Below are positions 20,959-30,867 of a stretch of DNA of 64,000 bases, piece by piece. Positions within the stretch are counted from its first letter, which is position 1; every line of letters starts with the position of its first letter. This stretch comes from Malachius bipustulatus (taxonomy: Eukaryota > Arthropoda > Insecta > Coleoptera > Melyridae). Position numbers and translations under genes: made by a program. Below the pieces are notes generated by a model that was not told where the DNA came from, searched no databases, and saw only the letters and a program-made list of their open reading frames with translations. The stretch covers positions 38,656,162 through 38,720,161 of the forward strand of contig OU342637.1 in the NCBI GenBank assembly GCA_910589415.1. Direction: 5' to 3'.

Positions 20959-21445
20959 TGTTACGGGTTTCTCACAATAAATAAATCCACCACTTAAAAG
21001 TCTTACAAATTACTTTATTGACTATTCCAAGTTATAACCTCTAATTCTAATAAACACACACAGCTGATTACTACTTGTACTAACTGTCACTACTGGCTCC
21101 CTTACTTCACACTTCACTTCACTACTGCTCTGTTCAGCTTCCACTAGTTACTGCTCTGTCTTCACTTCACGCAATGTCCAAACTAAACTAAAACACGCAG
21201 CCGCGCGGTGGTCCTTATATAGTCCCCCGACGCATCAGTAGGTACGTTCTAGTAGGTTCATTATCGACTCTCGTAGATTGCAGAAATCCCATCGGCCGTC
21301 AACACGTCATTCCAGACCTGCGTCGAACTGTCGCGAACGTGTCATTGACTAATCCAGTATAAAGAATGTAAATAAACAAGCAAATGGTGTACTAGAATGT
21401 TAAAGAAGTAATTACTAGAATTTCTCCAGAGCGGTGTTCGTTATA
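20959..21445 (-). repeat. Gypsy A 3' LTR
   Basis: 487 bp, begins TGTTACGGGTTTCTC and ends TGTTCGTTATA on the + strand. Very similar to the partner at 28982. The polypurine tract (complement of CTGCCCCCTTTCT, 21446-21458) abuts it on the interior side. A TATATAG-type core promoter (TTATATAGTCC) lies near 21216. Confidence 0.88.
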
Positions 21446-21507
21446 CTGCCCCCTTTCTATTTTCGAGCGTCCCGCTCGAACGGACTTATTCGCTGTCTCC
21501 ACAGTAG

Positions 21508-24083
21508 GGTTAGTCCAGTCATTATATACATTTGGAAATGCAAATGAACCGAGAAAGACAAATTTTGGATATTACGTAGGGGGGGCCTAGAAAAGCTTAA
21601 CTTCAAATTGTCGACCAAAATTACCTTGTGCATTTTCCGCCATCTTAAGAAAAGTGTTAAATTCAGTTTTTTCATCATAACTCGGTTCTCCGTTGAGATA
21701 CAAAAATTTATATATAATACTTTTTTGTTGCTTTTCTTACAATCTACAACTAAGGCCCTTTACATTTTTTACGTATCGTTCATCGTTATCGAGATATCGA
21801 TCTAAAATCCATAAATTTGGGGAGTGAATTTTGTTTTTCGCAATTTTCTTTTTTCTCGTGAAAGATATCGAAAAAATGTGTGATATCAAACTTGTAGAGC
21901 GTATTCAGGCCTACAATTTCATTTTTTTATTTTTTATTTTCGACAAAAATTACGACCTCTAGCGCGCCGCGAAATCGGTAAGACTGTGCAGTTTTGATTT
22001 TTTGCTGCTCGCACGGTTGTATCCACACGTCAAAATGAATGAAAGGTTGTTCAGGGAATTATTGCAATACAAAATAAATTAATAATCCAGCTAAATTATA
22101 AATCAAACACATGAGATTTATTGATCAAATAATTTTTGTGTAGTAAAAAATTAATAATTAAAGGTGGTAATTTTTTTCAAACATTTTTTGTCGTTTTGAT
22201 GGTCCTGGCTGTGGAAGTTCCTCCTCGGCAGACTCTTCGAGTCGTGAAGACTCTTGAATCGCAGGAAATGATGCTGTGACGGTTGACATCAAAATCATCA
22301 TCATCATCATCGTGATCGTCGTTGAATAAAATGTCGACCCTGGCGACGTTGTTGCATATTTGTCCACTACAGTGCTGGCAAATAACGGAGCAACTAATCC
22401 CTGCTTTCCTGAACCCACAAGCAGGCCCACACTTTCCTTTACATTTGCATGAAGTGAGTTTTAAAAGTTCAGGTGAAGCGGGTTCGGCTGTGGGCTGTGG
22501 TGCTAATTGGTTCAAGCCCGTAATTATTCTGTCACCAACCCTATTCCTGGGATCTTTGAAAAATCCGAGCCACGTTTGTACTTGTAGATATGTCCGGAAA
22601 ATGTGTTGGCAGACTTCGCTTTCCGTTGGTGGGAGTAGTGAAAGATTATTGCGTCATTGATTTTGCGAAGCGGTGGAACCGCAAAATATTAATCGATGTC
22701 TCCTCTTTATCACCGCCATACAGAGCGATAAGGAATAGCTTTCCAGCGCAAACTAGCATCTTCGGATCGACGTTTTCTTGCTTAAATAATTCTGCCGATG
22801 ACCGTAAGGTCGGATTTTTCTCAGGGTGTTGATGAATTTCGACTTTTCAATATTATAAAAAGACGATGTGGTGTCGCAACCGCTGAAAGCATGAATGAAA
22901 AGAATATTCTCAAGAACAGACTTATCATGCTTGAAACTATTCGGAGAGTACAGTTTTGCCGGTGTTTTTCCTTTCGCTGGTTTGCGAAAAAAATTTTTCT
23001 GTTTTTGTCCTGTGCAAGTCCGGTAATTAAAACCAAAAGATCGATATCTTCGCCAACGATTTCCACAGAGTCATAAATCGATGCTTCTTTAATTGCTGTG
23101 GTTGCAATGAGAGTATCAGCGTCCTCAAAAGCCTGCTCTTCTTTTATTCCGGTTTTTGTAAAATAACGGCGAAGCATTTGTATTAAGTTGTTTTTATTTT
23201 GGTCCCTTGCAAGAAACTTCTCCTGGCTAACTTTCGGAGCAGTAGTTTCATCGAACGTATCGATTGGTTCTTCCTAGAACGTCTAACCCTTTCAGAAGTT
23301 TTAGTTCCTGCAAGTCTCATGTCAGTCGGAAAGAAATGAAAGAAATTCATGAAAGAAAAATTAAAATCTTGTTTTTTTGTTAGAACTGTTATTAGGTTAC
23401 TATTATTTATTAATATTAATTAACCTAAAGTACTGAATGCACATGCACCTTACAGGTTTAGATAAGAATGGCGAATTTCAAAAAAGTACTAGATTCTCAT
23501 CAGTGCGTACTACTTAGATCACTAGATTTAGTGAAAAAGTACTAGATCTAGTACAATTATTGTATGGCGAGACGCACATTGCAGCGTCGGGCGCGCTCCG
23601 GTCAACTTCGCAGCGCGCTAGAGGTCGTAATTTTTGTCCAAAATTAAAAATGAAAAAATGAAATTGTAGGCCTGAATACGCTCTACAAGTTTGTTATTAG
23701 ACATTTTTTCGATATCTTTCATGAGAAAAAAGAAAATAGCAAAAAACAAAATTCACTACCCAAATTTATGGTTTTTTAGATCGATATCTCGATAACAATG
23801 AATGATACGTAAAAAAATGTAAAAGACCTTAATTGTAGACTGTAAGAAAAGCAACAAAAAAGTATTGCATAAAAATTTTCGTATCTCAACGGAGAACCGA
23901 GTTATGATGAAAAAACTGAATTTAACTCTTTTTTCAAGATGGCGGAAAATGCACAAGGTAATTTTGGTCGACAATTTGAAGTTAAGCTTTTCTAGGCCCC
24001 CCCTACGTAATATCCAAAATTTGGCTTTCTCGGTTCATTTGCATTTCTAACCCGTTATTTCCGACGTAATGACTGGACTAGGT
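21508..24083. mobile_element. Long-TIR DNA transposon, Academ-like, nested in Gypsy A
   Basis: Element 21511-24080 (2,570 bp) with terminal inverted repeats of about 460 bp starting TAGTCCAGTCATTA on both strands. The flanking GGT is duplicated (21508-21510, 24081-24083); Gypsy B carries the empty site CAGTAGGGTGCCAG. It encodes a degraded minus-strand protein with a nuclease-like block and a Cys-rich CXC domain. A 3-bp duplication, long TIRs and an XPG/PIN-like nuclease fit Academ best; the family assignment is inferred. Confidence 0.7.
22160..23276 (-). pseudogene. XPG/PIN-like nuclease plus TSO1-type CXC domain protein, decayed
   Basis: Minus strand. From 23276 downward: TAPKVSQEKFLARDQNKN, then FEDADTLIATTAI and VGEDIDLLVLITGLAQ, then after a frameshift FIHAFSGCDTTSSFYN and YGGDKE-like codons, and finally (22515-22350) a CKCKGKCGPACGFRKAGISC / CSVICQHCSGQICNN module. 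The acidic pattern D-x-D...EDIDLL...GCDTT resembles XPG/PIN nucleases; the Cys pattern resembles tesmin/TSO1 CXC repeats. Several stops and shifts. Proteins of this layout recur in arthropod genomes. The function is inferred. Confidence 0.55.
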
Positions 24084-25153
24084 GCCAGACGATTCAGGTG
24101 GACTACCTTCATCTTGGACTTGGGGGCTCCGCTCCGCTGTATCCTATACACCACGTCGTTTATCCTTTTAATAATTGTGTAAGGCCCTTCCCAGGATGGC
24201 ATAAACTTAGGCGACAAACCCTTCTTCCTAGTTGGATTATAAAACCACACTTTGTCTCCTTCTGTGAAGCCGCCGGAGTTTGCCTTCAAGTCGTACCTCG
24301 CCTTCATTCGGTCGCTGGCCAACTTGATCTTCCTCCTGACAAGGGAATGCACTTCTGCCATGGAGATTCTTAATTCGTCGACATAGTTTCTGATCTCCGA
24401 TGGTGGACTGCCTGGTGAACCGTACACCAAATCACAGGGTAGCCGAATCTCTTTGCCGAATACAACCTTGGCCGGTGTCTGCCCTGTAGTCTCATGGATG
24501 GCTGCCCTGTACGACATCAGCAACAAAGGCAGGTACTGGTCCCAGTCTCTCTGATTGTTGCTCACCACCTTCGACAGATGTTCCTCCATTGTTCGATTAA
24601 ACCGTTCTACCATACCGTCAGATTGTGGATGGAGAGGTGTAGTCCTTGTCTTGTTTATCCCGAGCAGTTTACACATTTCTGCGAAAACTTGGGATTCAAA
24701 GTTTCGTCCTTGATCGGAATGCAACTCTAAAGGTACGCCAAATCTGCTAATTAAATTATCCACCAAGACTCTCGCAACTGTAGCAGCTTCTTGGTTCGGT
24801 ACGGCGTATGCTTCAGGCCACTTGCTGAAATAATCCATGGCAACCAGGATAAAGCGATTGCCGCTGTCGCTGATTGGAAAAGGACCTTCTACGTCTATGG
24901 CTATCCTCTCAAATGGGGCTCCGACGTTGTACTGCTTCCTAGCACCTGTCAGTCTTCTGCTTGGGCCCTTGCTTGCAGCACATTTCTCGCACTTACGGCA
25001 CCAGGCTTCGACATCGTCCTTGCAGTTCACCCAGTAGAACCTCTCTCGAACTTTTGCTAGTGTTTTGTTCACTCCGAAGTGAGCTCCTGATGTACCTCCA
25101 TGGATCACTTCGAGAATCTTCGGAACTTTACTCCTTGGAACCACCAACTGCAT
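24047..25153 (-). CDS. Gypsy A integrase region of pol
   Basis: 368 open codons. The zinc-binding module (H...H...WCRKCEKC) is followed by the catalytic core with Asp in IAIDVEGPF, Asp in HSDQGRNFE and Glu in GMVERFNRTMEEH, then the GPY/F module SWEGPYTIIKRINDVVYRI. It inserts cDNA into host DNA. The last codons (PVITSEITG) run into the nested transposon at 24080, so the natural C-terminus is cut off. It is separated from RNase H by a frameshift near 25375, while copy B is in frame there. Confidence 0.9.
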   Translation of the reverse strand: MQLVVPRSKVPKILEVIHGGTSGAHFGVNKTLAKVRERFYWVNCKDDVEAWCRKCEKCAASKGPSRRLTGARKQYNVGAPFERIAIDVEGPFPISDSGNRFILVAMDYFSKWPEAYAVPNQEAATVARVLVDNLISRFGVPLELHSDQGRNFESQVFAEMCKLLGINKTRTTPLHPQSDGMVERFNRTMEEHLSKVVSNNQRDWDQYLPLLLMSYRAAIHETTGQTPAKVVFGKEIRLPCDLVYGSPGSPPSEIRNYVDELRISMAEVHSLVRRKIKLASDRMKARYDLKANSGGFTEGDKVWFYNPTRKKGLSPKFMPSWEGPYTIIKRINDVVYRIQRSGAPKSKMKVVHLNRLAPSPVITSEITG

Positions 25154-25359
25154 GACGATCTTCTTTCCGTCGACACTCTCCCAGGCTCTCTTCAGCAGAC
25201 CATTTTCGATTTGCAGCGACTCCCATTGTGACCATAGAGCTTTATATTCTGGGCTACGTGGAGAAACCTCTGCCCACGTTGGTCTCGGTCCATTCTCTTC
25301 TTTACGTTTTAAAATGTCTCCGATGTCTTCGTCTTTTTCTTGCTCTTTCCTGCATGCTT

Positions 25360-26235
25360 CTATCGTCCACCTGTATCTGCATTGATCACGATCCTTCGAA
25401 CGCGCTCTTCCTTCTGGCTATCCTCAATCCGCTCACAATGTGAGCATTTCACGCATGGCCTCCTTGATAATGCATCAGCGTTCTGGTGTAATCTGCCTGC
25501 ACGATGTTTTATTTTGAAGTTGAACTGCTGTAGTCGTTCTATCCACCTAGCAGTCTGACCTTCCACGTTCTTCATCTTCATCAGCCAGGTGAGCGCGCCG
25601 TGATCTGTTCTGATCAGGAATTCATTCCCATGCAGGTAATTTTTAAAATGCTCCACCGATTTGATGATCGCCAGTAATTCTTTCCTGGTGGTACAGTAGT
25701 TCCTCTCAGGCTTTGTCAAGGTCTTGCTGTACAACTCGATGACTCGCTCTTCTCCATCTTGGACTTGCGATAGAAAAGCACCTATCCCGATATTACTTGC
25801 GTCAATATCAAGTACGTACTTTCCTTCTCTTTGAGGATATGACAGGATCGGACTAGAAATCAAAGCCTTTTTCAGTCTTCGGAAAGCGTCTTCACACTTG
25901 GCATCCCAGATGAAAGGCGTCTTCAATTCGGTGAGCTTATGGAGCGGAGCTGCTACATCTGCAAATTTCTTGACAAATCTTCGGTAGTATGTACAAAGAC
26001 CGAGGAAACTACGGACTTCGTGTCTGTCTTTAGGAGTCGGCCAATCACGAATCGATGCTACTTTGCTCTCGCTGGTCTGGATTCCTTCAGAAGTTACGGT
26101 ATGTCCCAAAAACTCAACCTTCTTCTTAAATAGCGAACATTTTTCTGGATTCAGCTTCAGGTTGGCAGTTCTGAATCGATCGAAAATTTCCTGAAGGTTG
26201 TTAATGTGATCTTGAACAGTGGAACCCATAACCAT
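25360..26235 (-). CDS. Gypsy A RT (C-terminal part) and RNase H
   Basis: 291 open codons after an in-frame TGA at about 26270. The YLDD catalytic box of RT lies just upstream of the first Met. It continues with LKLNPEKCSLFKKKVEFLGH, the RT thumb/connection region, and RNase H with LDIDASNIGIGAFLSQ, TRKELLAI and IRTDHGALTWL, ending in the RAGRLHQNADALSRRPC spacer before integrase. Equivalent to the middle of a normal Gypsy Pol. Confidence 0.9.
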   Translation of the reverse strand: MVMGSTVQDHINNLQEIFDRFRTANLKLNPEKCSLFKKKVEFLGHTVTSEGIQTSESKVASIRDWPTPKDRHEVRSFLGLCTYYRRFVKKFADVAAPLHKLTELKTPFIWDAKCEDAFRRLKKALISSPILSYPQREGKYVLDIDASNIGIGAFLSQVQDGEERVIELYSKTLTKPERNYCTTRKELLAIIKSVEHFKNYLHGNEFLIRTDHGALTWLMKMKNVEGQTARWIERLQQFNFKIKHRAGRLHQNADALSRRPCVKCSHCERIEDSQKEERVRRIVINADTGGR

Positions 26236-26277
26236 GACATCGTCCAGGTATACTAGGCATGTTTTCCAGGTCAGCCC

Positions 26278-27621
26278 TCAGAGTACTATCTCCATCAGTC
26301 TTTCAAAGGTGGCTGGCGCGTTGCAGAGACCAAGTGGCATAACCTTAAAATTGTACAGACCCGTGCCAGTAGAAAACGCAGTTTTCTCTTTGTCATTTGG
26401 GTGCATGCCAACCTGCCAGTAACCGCTCTTCAGGTCCAAGGTTGAGAACCAGGTTGAGCCAGACAAGGTACCTAAAATGTCGTCGATTCTTGGTAGCGGG
26501 TAGCTGTCCTTCTTCGTAACATCGTTCAACTTCCTATAGTCGACGCAAAACCTTGTTGTTCCATCTTTCTTGGTTACTAACACGACTGGCGATGACCACG
26601 GGCTGTTGGATTCCTCAATCACTCCGTCTTTCAGCATCTGCTCCAGCATGGTTGATACCGCTTCTTGTTTCGCAATCGGCAGTCTTCTTGGGGCTTGTCT
26701 TATTGGTTGGGTGTCGCCTGTATTTATTCGGTGTTGCACAATGTCCGTTCTGCCTAATTTCATGTTCCCTGTTGCGAAAACGTCTTGGTTCCTCTTCAAA
26801 AATTCTTTCGCCAACTTTGTCTCGTCTTTTGACAGTTCTTCGAAGTCAACTTCCGGCAGGACAATCTTCATCTTCCTTGTATCTGCCTTCTCCTTGCCCT
26901 CCATCTTCTCGCAACAGCTAATCTTCTTGACTGGTACGCAAATTCCAAGTACGTCACCTTCCTTGATCCTTGAGCTACCAGAAAACACATTTGCAACACG
27001 TACAGGAATCTCTCGGCTAGTGTTGACTAACGTCTTGGCTATTATCAGATTCTTGTTACTATGTGGGGATGGCTCGACTAACCCAACGCAGCTTCCAAGA
27101 TCTGCTTCCAGTCTGGCCGGGACTATCTGCTCGCTGAACCCTAGGATGGTGGTCGTTGAACTCGCAATGAGTCTCGTCATTACCTTCTGTGATTTTCTAG
27201 AGCTCAGTACCAAGTCTTCTTCACCCAATCTCAGGATACCTTGTTTCGGATCAATCCGCAATCCATGCTGTTGAATGATGTCTAGTCCCAGAATAAACTC
27301 GTCTTCAATCTCGGCTACCACAATTGTATGACGCAGTTCCAGGGCTCCAAGCTGGATTCGGCCGTCTACTTCGCCGATGATATCTGCGATTTCACCTGTC
27401 GCTGTCTTCAACTGGACCCGCCTCGATGGATGACGAATTACAGCAGGACTGACCATGTCCTTCCTTACCAATGAGATTGATGATCCGGTGTCGAGTACCA
27501 TGGCAACAGATTTTCCATTTATCTGCCCTTCAACGGCTAGGCTGTCTACGTGGCGTTGGAGTGTTCGGATGGAAACGATCTTGGGGGCCTTGTTGTTGTC
27601 AGCCAGCATTCGCCCCTCCAT
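26278..27621 (-). CDS. Gypsy A protease and RT N-terminal part
   Basis: 447 open codons. The aspartic protease has VLDTGSSISLV and a second hydrophobic FILGLDIIQQHGL block. RT begins after [14 protein letters not shown] with the fingers [20 protein letters not shown] and palm TWFSTLDLKSGYWQVGMHP, up to MPLGLCNAPATFERLMEIVL. The frame then meets TGA where copy D has an Arg codon, a CGA to TGA change. Gag ends at 27633 in a different frame, so Pol was probably made by frameshifting. Confidence 0.9.
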   Translation of the reverse strand: MEGRMLADNNKAPKIVSIRTLQRHVDSLAVEGQINGKSVAMVLDTGSSISLVRKDMVSPAVIRHPSRRVQLKTATGEIADIIGEVDGRIQLGALELRHTIVVAEIEDEFILGLDIIQQHGLRIDPKQGILRLGEEDLVLSSRKSQKVMTRLIASSTTTILGFSEQIVPARLEADLGSCVGLVEPSPHSNKNLIIAKTLVNTSREIPVRVANVFSGSSRIKEGDVLGICVPVKKISCCEKMEGKEKADTRKMKIVLPEVDFEELSKDETKLAKEFLKRNQDVFATGNMKLGRTDIVQHRINTGDTQPIRQAPRRLPIAKQEAVSTMLEQMLKDGVIEESNSPWSSPVVLVTKKDGTTRFCVDYRKLNDVTKKDSYPLPRIDDILGTLSGSTWFSTLDLKSGYWQVGMHPNDKEKTAFSTGTGLYNFKVMPLGLCNAPATFERLMEIVL

Positions 27622-27632
27622 ACTGGCTGAAG

Positions 27633-28931
27633 TTAGTTTTCCTGCCGCCGACGAGGAGCTTCCCGTTCTCGAGAGACACTTCTCTCTCTGCTCCCGCTCC
27701 TGTCCCTGCCTGGTCTTCGTTCCAGGGATCCACCACGTCTCGGAGTCTCACTAACTTTACAGTCACGTATAAAATGTGAACTGGATCCACAACGGTAGCA
27801 CTGTTTCCTGTTTTCGTCCCTCCTTGGAGTCCAACCTCTTTTCCCATCATTCAACTGCTCAGAGATCTTCTCCATCATCTTATTCAACTTTTCCAATATG
27901 GCAGTCACATTCTCTTCTTTATCTTCATTAATTGTCACTGCTCGTACCTTGGAAAAATTTCTACCATTGGACGCCTTGATTGCTGCGTCTATTTCGAGCG
28001 CTCTAACTAGCGCTTCGCTGGACTTTGTCAAGTGTGAGATGCGCAGGATCTTCTGTATTTCAGTGTCTCGTATCCCGTTTACAAAAGTTTGCGAGGCTAG
28101 TTGTTCCTTGAAATTTTGCGGCGAGTCTGGGTAGGCTTGATGAACAATCCTGTTGACATCAGCTTCGAACTCCTGTAGCGACTCGTTCGGCTTCTGCACT
28201 CTGCTCATTAACTGATTTTGGAACACCTGCTCCATATGTCGATTGCCGAACCGAAGTTCTAATGCTGCACTCAATTGGTTGTAATTCGAGTGCAGTTCTA
28301 CCGGCCGTGTTTGCAGCATGTCCACAGCTTGCCCCCGAAGAGCAAGAACCAGTGCCGTTGCCTTCTCTGCGTCGTTCCATCCGTTGGCCATGCATGCGGC
28401 CTGAAACTGCATCTTGTACGCAGTCCAGGGAGTTGTTCCGTCGTACGCCGGTGGTTTCACTTTCGCGCCAAAACTGCTAGACGGTGCGGCACACGGAGAA
28501 TGCTTTACCTCAGAACTTTCCAGAGTCCTGAGCTTTGTCTCGAAGTCGTTCGTCATCTCCTCTACCAGCAGTTTTGTTTTGTGTTCCACCAGCTTCACTT
28601 CGTCGCGAACACCACCGACTTCGTCACGAACACCATCAACGTCTTGTTTTACTTTATTCAGTTCACACACATAATCGTCTCTTTGCTGCAGGATAACTTT
28701 TAACAGCTTCCCTTCCGTGTCTTCGAGCTTCTTCACAATATTTTTCTGCTCCTCCTGGCCGTCTTCAAGCTTCTTCATGATATTTTTCTGCTCCTCCTGG
28801 CCGTCTTCAAGCTTCTTCATGATATTTTTCTGCTCTTCCTGGCCGTTTTTGAGCAGTAACATCATATCCGTCAACATTTGCTCAGACATTTTGTCGCTTC
28901 CTGTTTCTTTTCCACTTCTTAATTTACCCAT
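27633..28931 (-). CDS. Gypsy A Gag
   Basis: Intact 432-codon frame. N-terminal heptad-rich coiled coil containing three tandem copies of the 14-residue unit GQEEQKNIMKKLED, a capsid-like middle (YDGTTPWTAYKMQFQAACM, LELRFGNRHMEQVF, FVNGIRDTEIQKIL), one CCHC zinc knuckle CYRCGSSSHFIRDC and an Arg/Ser-rich tail. Gag packages the RNA into particles. The start codon follows the leader after the primer site. Copy C carries an intact homologue of 455 codons. Confidence 0.92.
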   Translation of the reverse strand: MGKLRSGKETGSDKMSEQMLTDMMLLLKNGQEEQKNIMKKLEDGQEEQKNIMKKLEDGQEEQKNIVKKLEDTEGKLLKVILQQRDDYVCELNKVKQDVDGVRDEVGGVRDEVKLVEHKTKLLVEEMTNDFETKLRTLESSEVKHSPCAAPSSSFGAKVKPPAYDGTTPWTAYKMQFQAACMANGWNDAEKATALVLALRGQAVDMLQTRPVELHSNYNQLSAALELRFGNRHMEQVFQNQLMSRVQKPNESLQEFEADVNRIVHQAYPDSPQNFKEQLASQTFVNGIRDTEIQKILRISHLTKSSEALVRALEIDAAIKASNGRNFSKVRAVTINEDKEENVTAILEKLNKMMEKISEQLNDGKRGWTPRRDENRKQCYRCGSSSHFIRDCKVSETPRRGGSLERRPGRDRSGSRERSVSREREAPRRRQEN

Positions 28932-28961
28932 TAACTAATTAATCTTCTTGCTGGAATCCGT

Positions 28962-28979
28962 ATCCCGCTTCTGACACCA
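28962..28979 (-). promoter_or_regulatory. Gypsy A primer-binding site (tRNA-Leu)
   Basis: The + strand reads ATCCCGCTTCTGACACCA immediately before the 5' LTR, the 3' end of tRNA-Leu with one mismatch (CCCGC for CCCAC). Copies B (38186-38202) and C (61039-61055) have the perfect TCCCACTTCTGACACCA. Identification rests on recall of the tRNA-Leu 3' acceptor sequence. Confidence 0.75.
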
Positions 28980-28981
28980 GT

Positions 28982-29461
28982 TGTTACGGGTTTCTCACAA
29001 TAAATAAATCCACCACTTAAAAGTCTTACAAATTACTTTATTGACCAAATTATAACCTCTAATCAATAAACACGCACAGCTGATTACTACTTGTACTAAC
29101 TGTCACTACTGGCTCCCTTACTTCACACTTCACTTCACTATTGCTCTGTTCAGCTTCCACTACTTACTGCTCTGTCTTCACTTCACTCAATGTCCAAACT
29201 AAACTAGAACACGCAGCCGCGCGGTGGTCCTTATATAGTCCCCCGACGCATCAGTAGGTACGTTCTAGTAGGTTCATTATCGACTCTCGTAGATTGCAGA
29301 AATCCCATCGGCCGTCAACACGTCATTCCAGACCTGCGTCGAACTGTCGCGAACGTGTCATTGACTAATCCAGTATAAAGAATGTAAACAAACAAGCAAA
29401 TGGTGTACTAGAATGTTAAAGAAGTAATTACTATAATTTCTCCAGAGCGGTGTTCGTTATA
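28982..29461 (-). repeat. Gypsy A 5' LTR
   Basis: 480 bp, paired with 20959-21445; few differences, including a 7-bp length change (GACTATTCCAAGTTATAACC versus GACCAAATTATAACC). Ends GTTATA, followed by ATAT (29462-29465). Confidence 0.88.
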
Positions 29462-29465
29462 ATAT

Positions 29466-30204
29466 CTTGAGCAAAACACAAAAGCGCTAAATGAGCCTAG
29501 GAAGCTACGACTTCTCTAACGTTTAGTACAAACGGCAACGCCGCACTTTGCTTGAAAGATTGGATGAAAGTAAAGTGGTTCTCCCAGCTACCAGAAGCGG
29601 CCCTTTATATTCGAACTCGAATGTCGTTGACTCACAACACAATGTTTAAGGAAATACTTAAACTGCAAACAAACAGTAAAGTAATAAATTAGGATTGTAA
29701 AGTTGGGATAATCCCTAGTATGAAACATGGAATGAAAACGATTACCCCCATCCTACAATTAATTTGTTTATTATTTCGATAAAAGAAAACGGAAATCGAA
29801 ATCAAGAAATTTAGTCAAACGTCAGAAAGCAAAATCCTTAACTTCCTCCTTTGCTTCCGGCATACCTCAATAACGAATCTCGATACTACGAAACACAACG
29901 TTCGGTTCCACATCCAATCCTAGACGATCTCAAGGGAAACTTTTCTCAGAAATAAATAGGCAGGGGGTCGTGGTGTTACACCGGAGCTAGTTTCCATAAG
30001 ATTCTGCAGGGTCCTATTATAATTTTTTCAAATATTTTTTTAATCCTAAAATAGTTATGAAGTGTCCATGAAACTAAGCATCTTTTGCTTAATTAACCAT
30101 ATTCATTATCATTACTGTTTCGGAGATCCCTGTAGGTACTGAAACCTAAACTGTACACACTATAAAAACAAATAAAAAAATAAACAATATCTGCATTATA
30201 ATTT
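29466..30204. other. Unassigned sequence right of Gypsy A
   Basis: No gene seen. Composition resembles 19585-20954, and the two are probably the flanks of Gypsy A in one older repeat. It ends near TGGTGTTACACCGG (about 29970), after which ordinary AT-rich intron sequence follows. Confidence 0.4.
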
Positions 30205-30327
30205 AATAATACAGGGTGTTAATGAATAGGTGTTACGAACTTGATAGGCCTGTAGGAAATGCAAAAATAGGCAAAAAATTTCCCGTAGACATGGGTCGTT
30301 GAAGCTTTAGTTTTCGAGATATACTTA

Positions 30328-30477
30328 CGCCCGTATTCACAAACGATAATTTCCAAAATAATTACGTAATCAATTATCCCCATCTCATTCTATTGCAAAA
30401 AAACTGCATATCTCCATCTCACTCATTTAAATAATTACGTAATTATTTAGGAATTTATCGTTTGTGAATACGGGCAT
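30328..30477. mobile_element. Short MITE with GCCCGTATTCACAAACGATAA ends
   Basis: About 150 bp bounded by CCCGTATTCACAAACGATAA and its reverse complement, flanked by TTA on both sides within one base. The interior repeats AATTACGTAAT. Size, ends and TTA duplication suggest a Harbinger-type MITE. Confidence 0.6.
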
Positions 30478-30867
30478 TAGGGTGTTAAAGTTCTTTGAAA
30501 ATTTATTATTTTTTGAATATCTAAAAATTGGATGATCAGAATACCTAGAAATTTTTGAAAGGTGTTAGTTGTACTAATAATTGAAATAGACAATTTGATA
30601 CTCGATACCAGTGGCAGAGATCTGGGTGTGCTGTTACCATTTTTTATTAAATAATTTCTACGCCACTGACTTTAATGCAAATTTGTTATTTTTGGTAGAT
30701 TATGTCTCGTTCTCTTTGGAGGAGAAAAGTCATCTTATGGTTTTGTTGTAGGACGCACTGTTTTCAAGATATCCCTCAATGTAGCAACCCATGCAAGCTT
30801 TTTGTAATGCAACACGTTTCAAAAACGATCACAAACATCAATTTTTCGAAGAAATTTAAGACCCTAT

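Larger units (their letters stand above)
20955..29465 (-). mobile_element. Gypsy copy A, near-complete with two LTRs
   Basis: Minus-strand Ty3/Gypsy: LTRs 20959-21445 and 28982-29461, target duplication ATAT (20955-20958, 29462-29465), tRNA-Leu primer site, polypurine tract, gag and pol in the order protease, RT, RNase H, integrase. No env-like frame is seen. Without the 2,570-bp DNA transposon nested at 21511-24080 the element would be about 5.9 kb. Lesions are few: one stop and one frameshift in pol, so it is the best guide to the family. Confidence 0.92.

Noticed and set aside
20959..29461. Env-like third frame in Gypsy A that would make it an errantivirus
   Set aside because: Between integrase and the 3' LTR lies only the nested DNA transposon; no signal peptide, membrane segment or env-like frame is seen.
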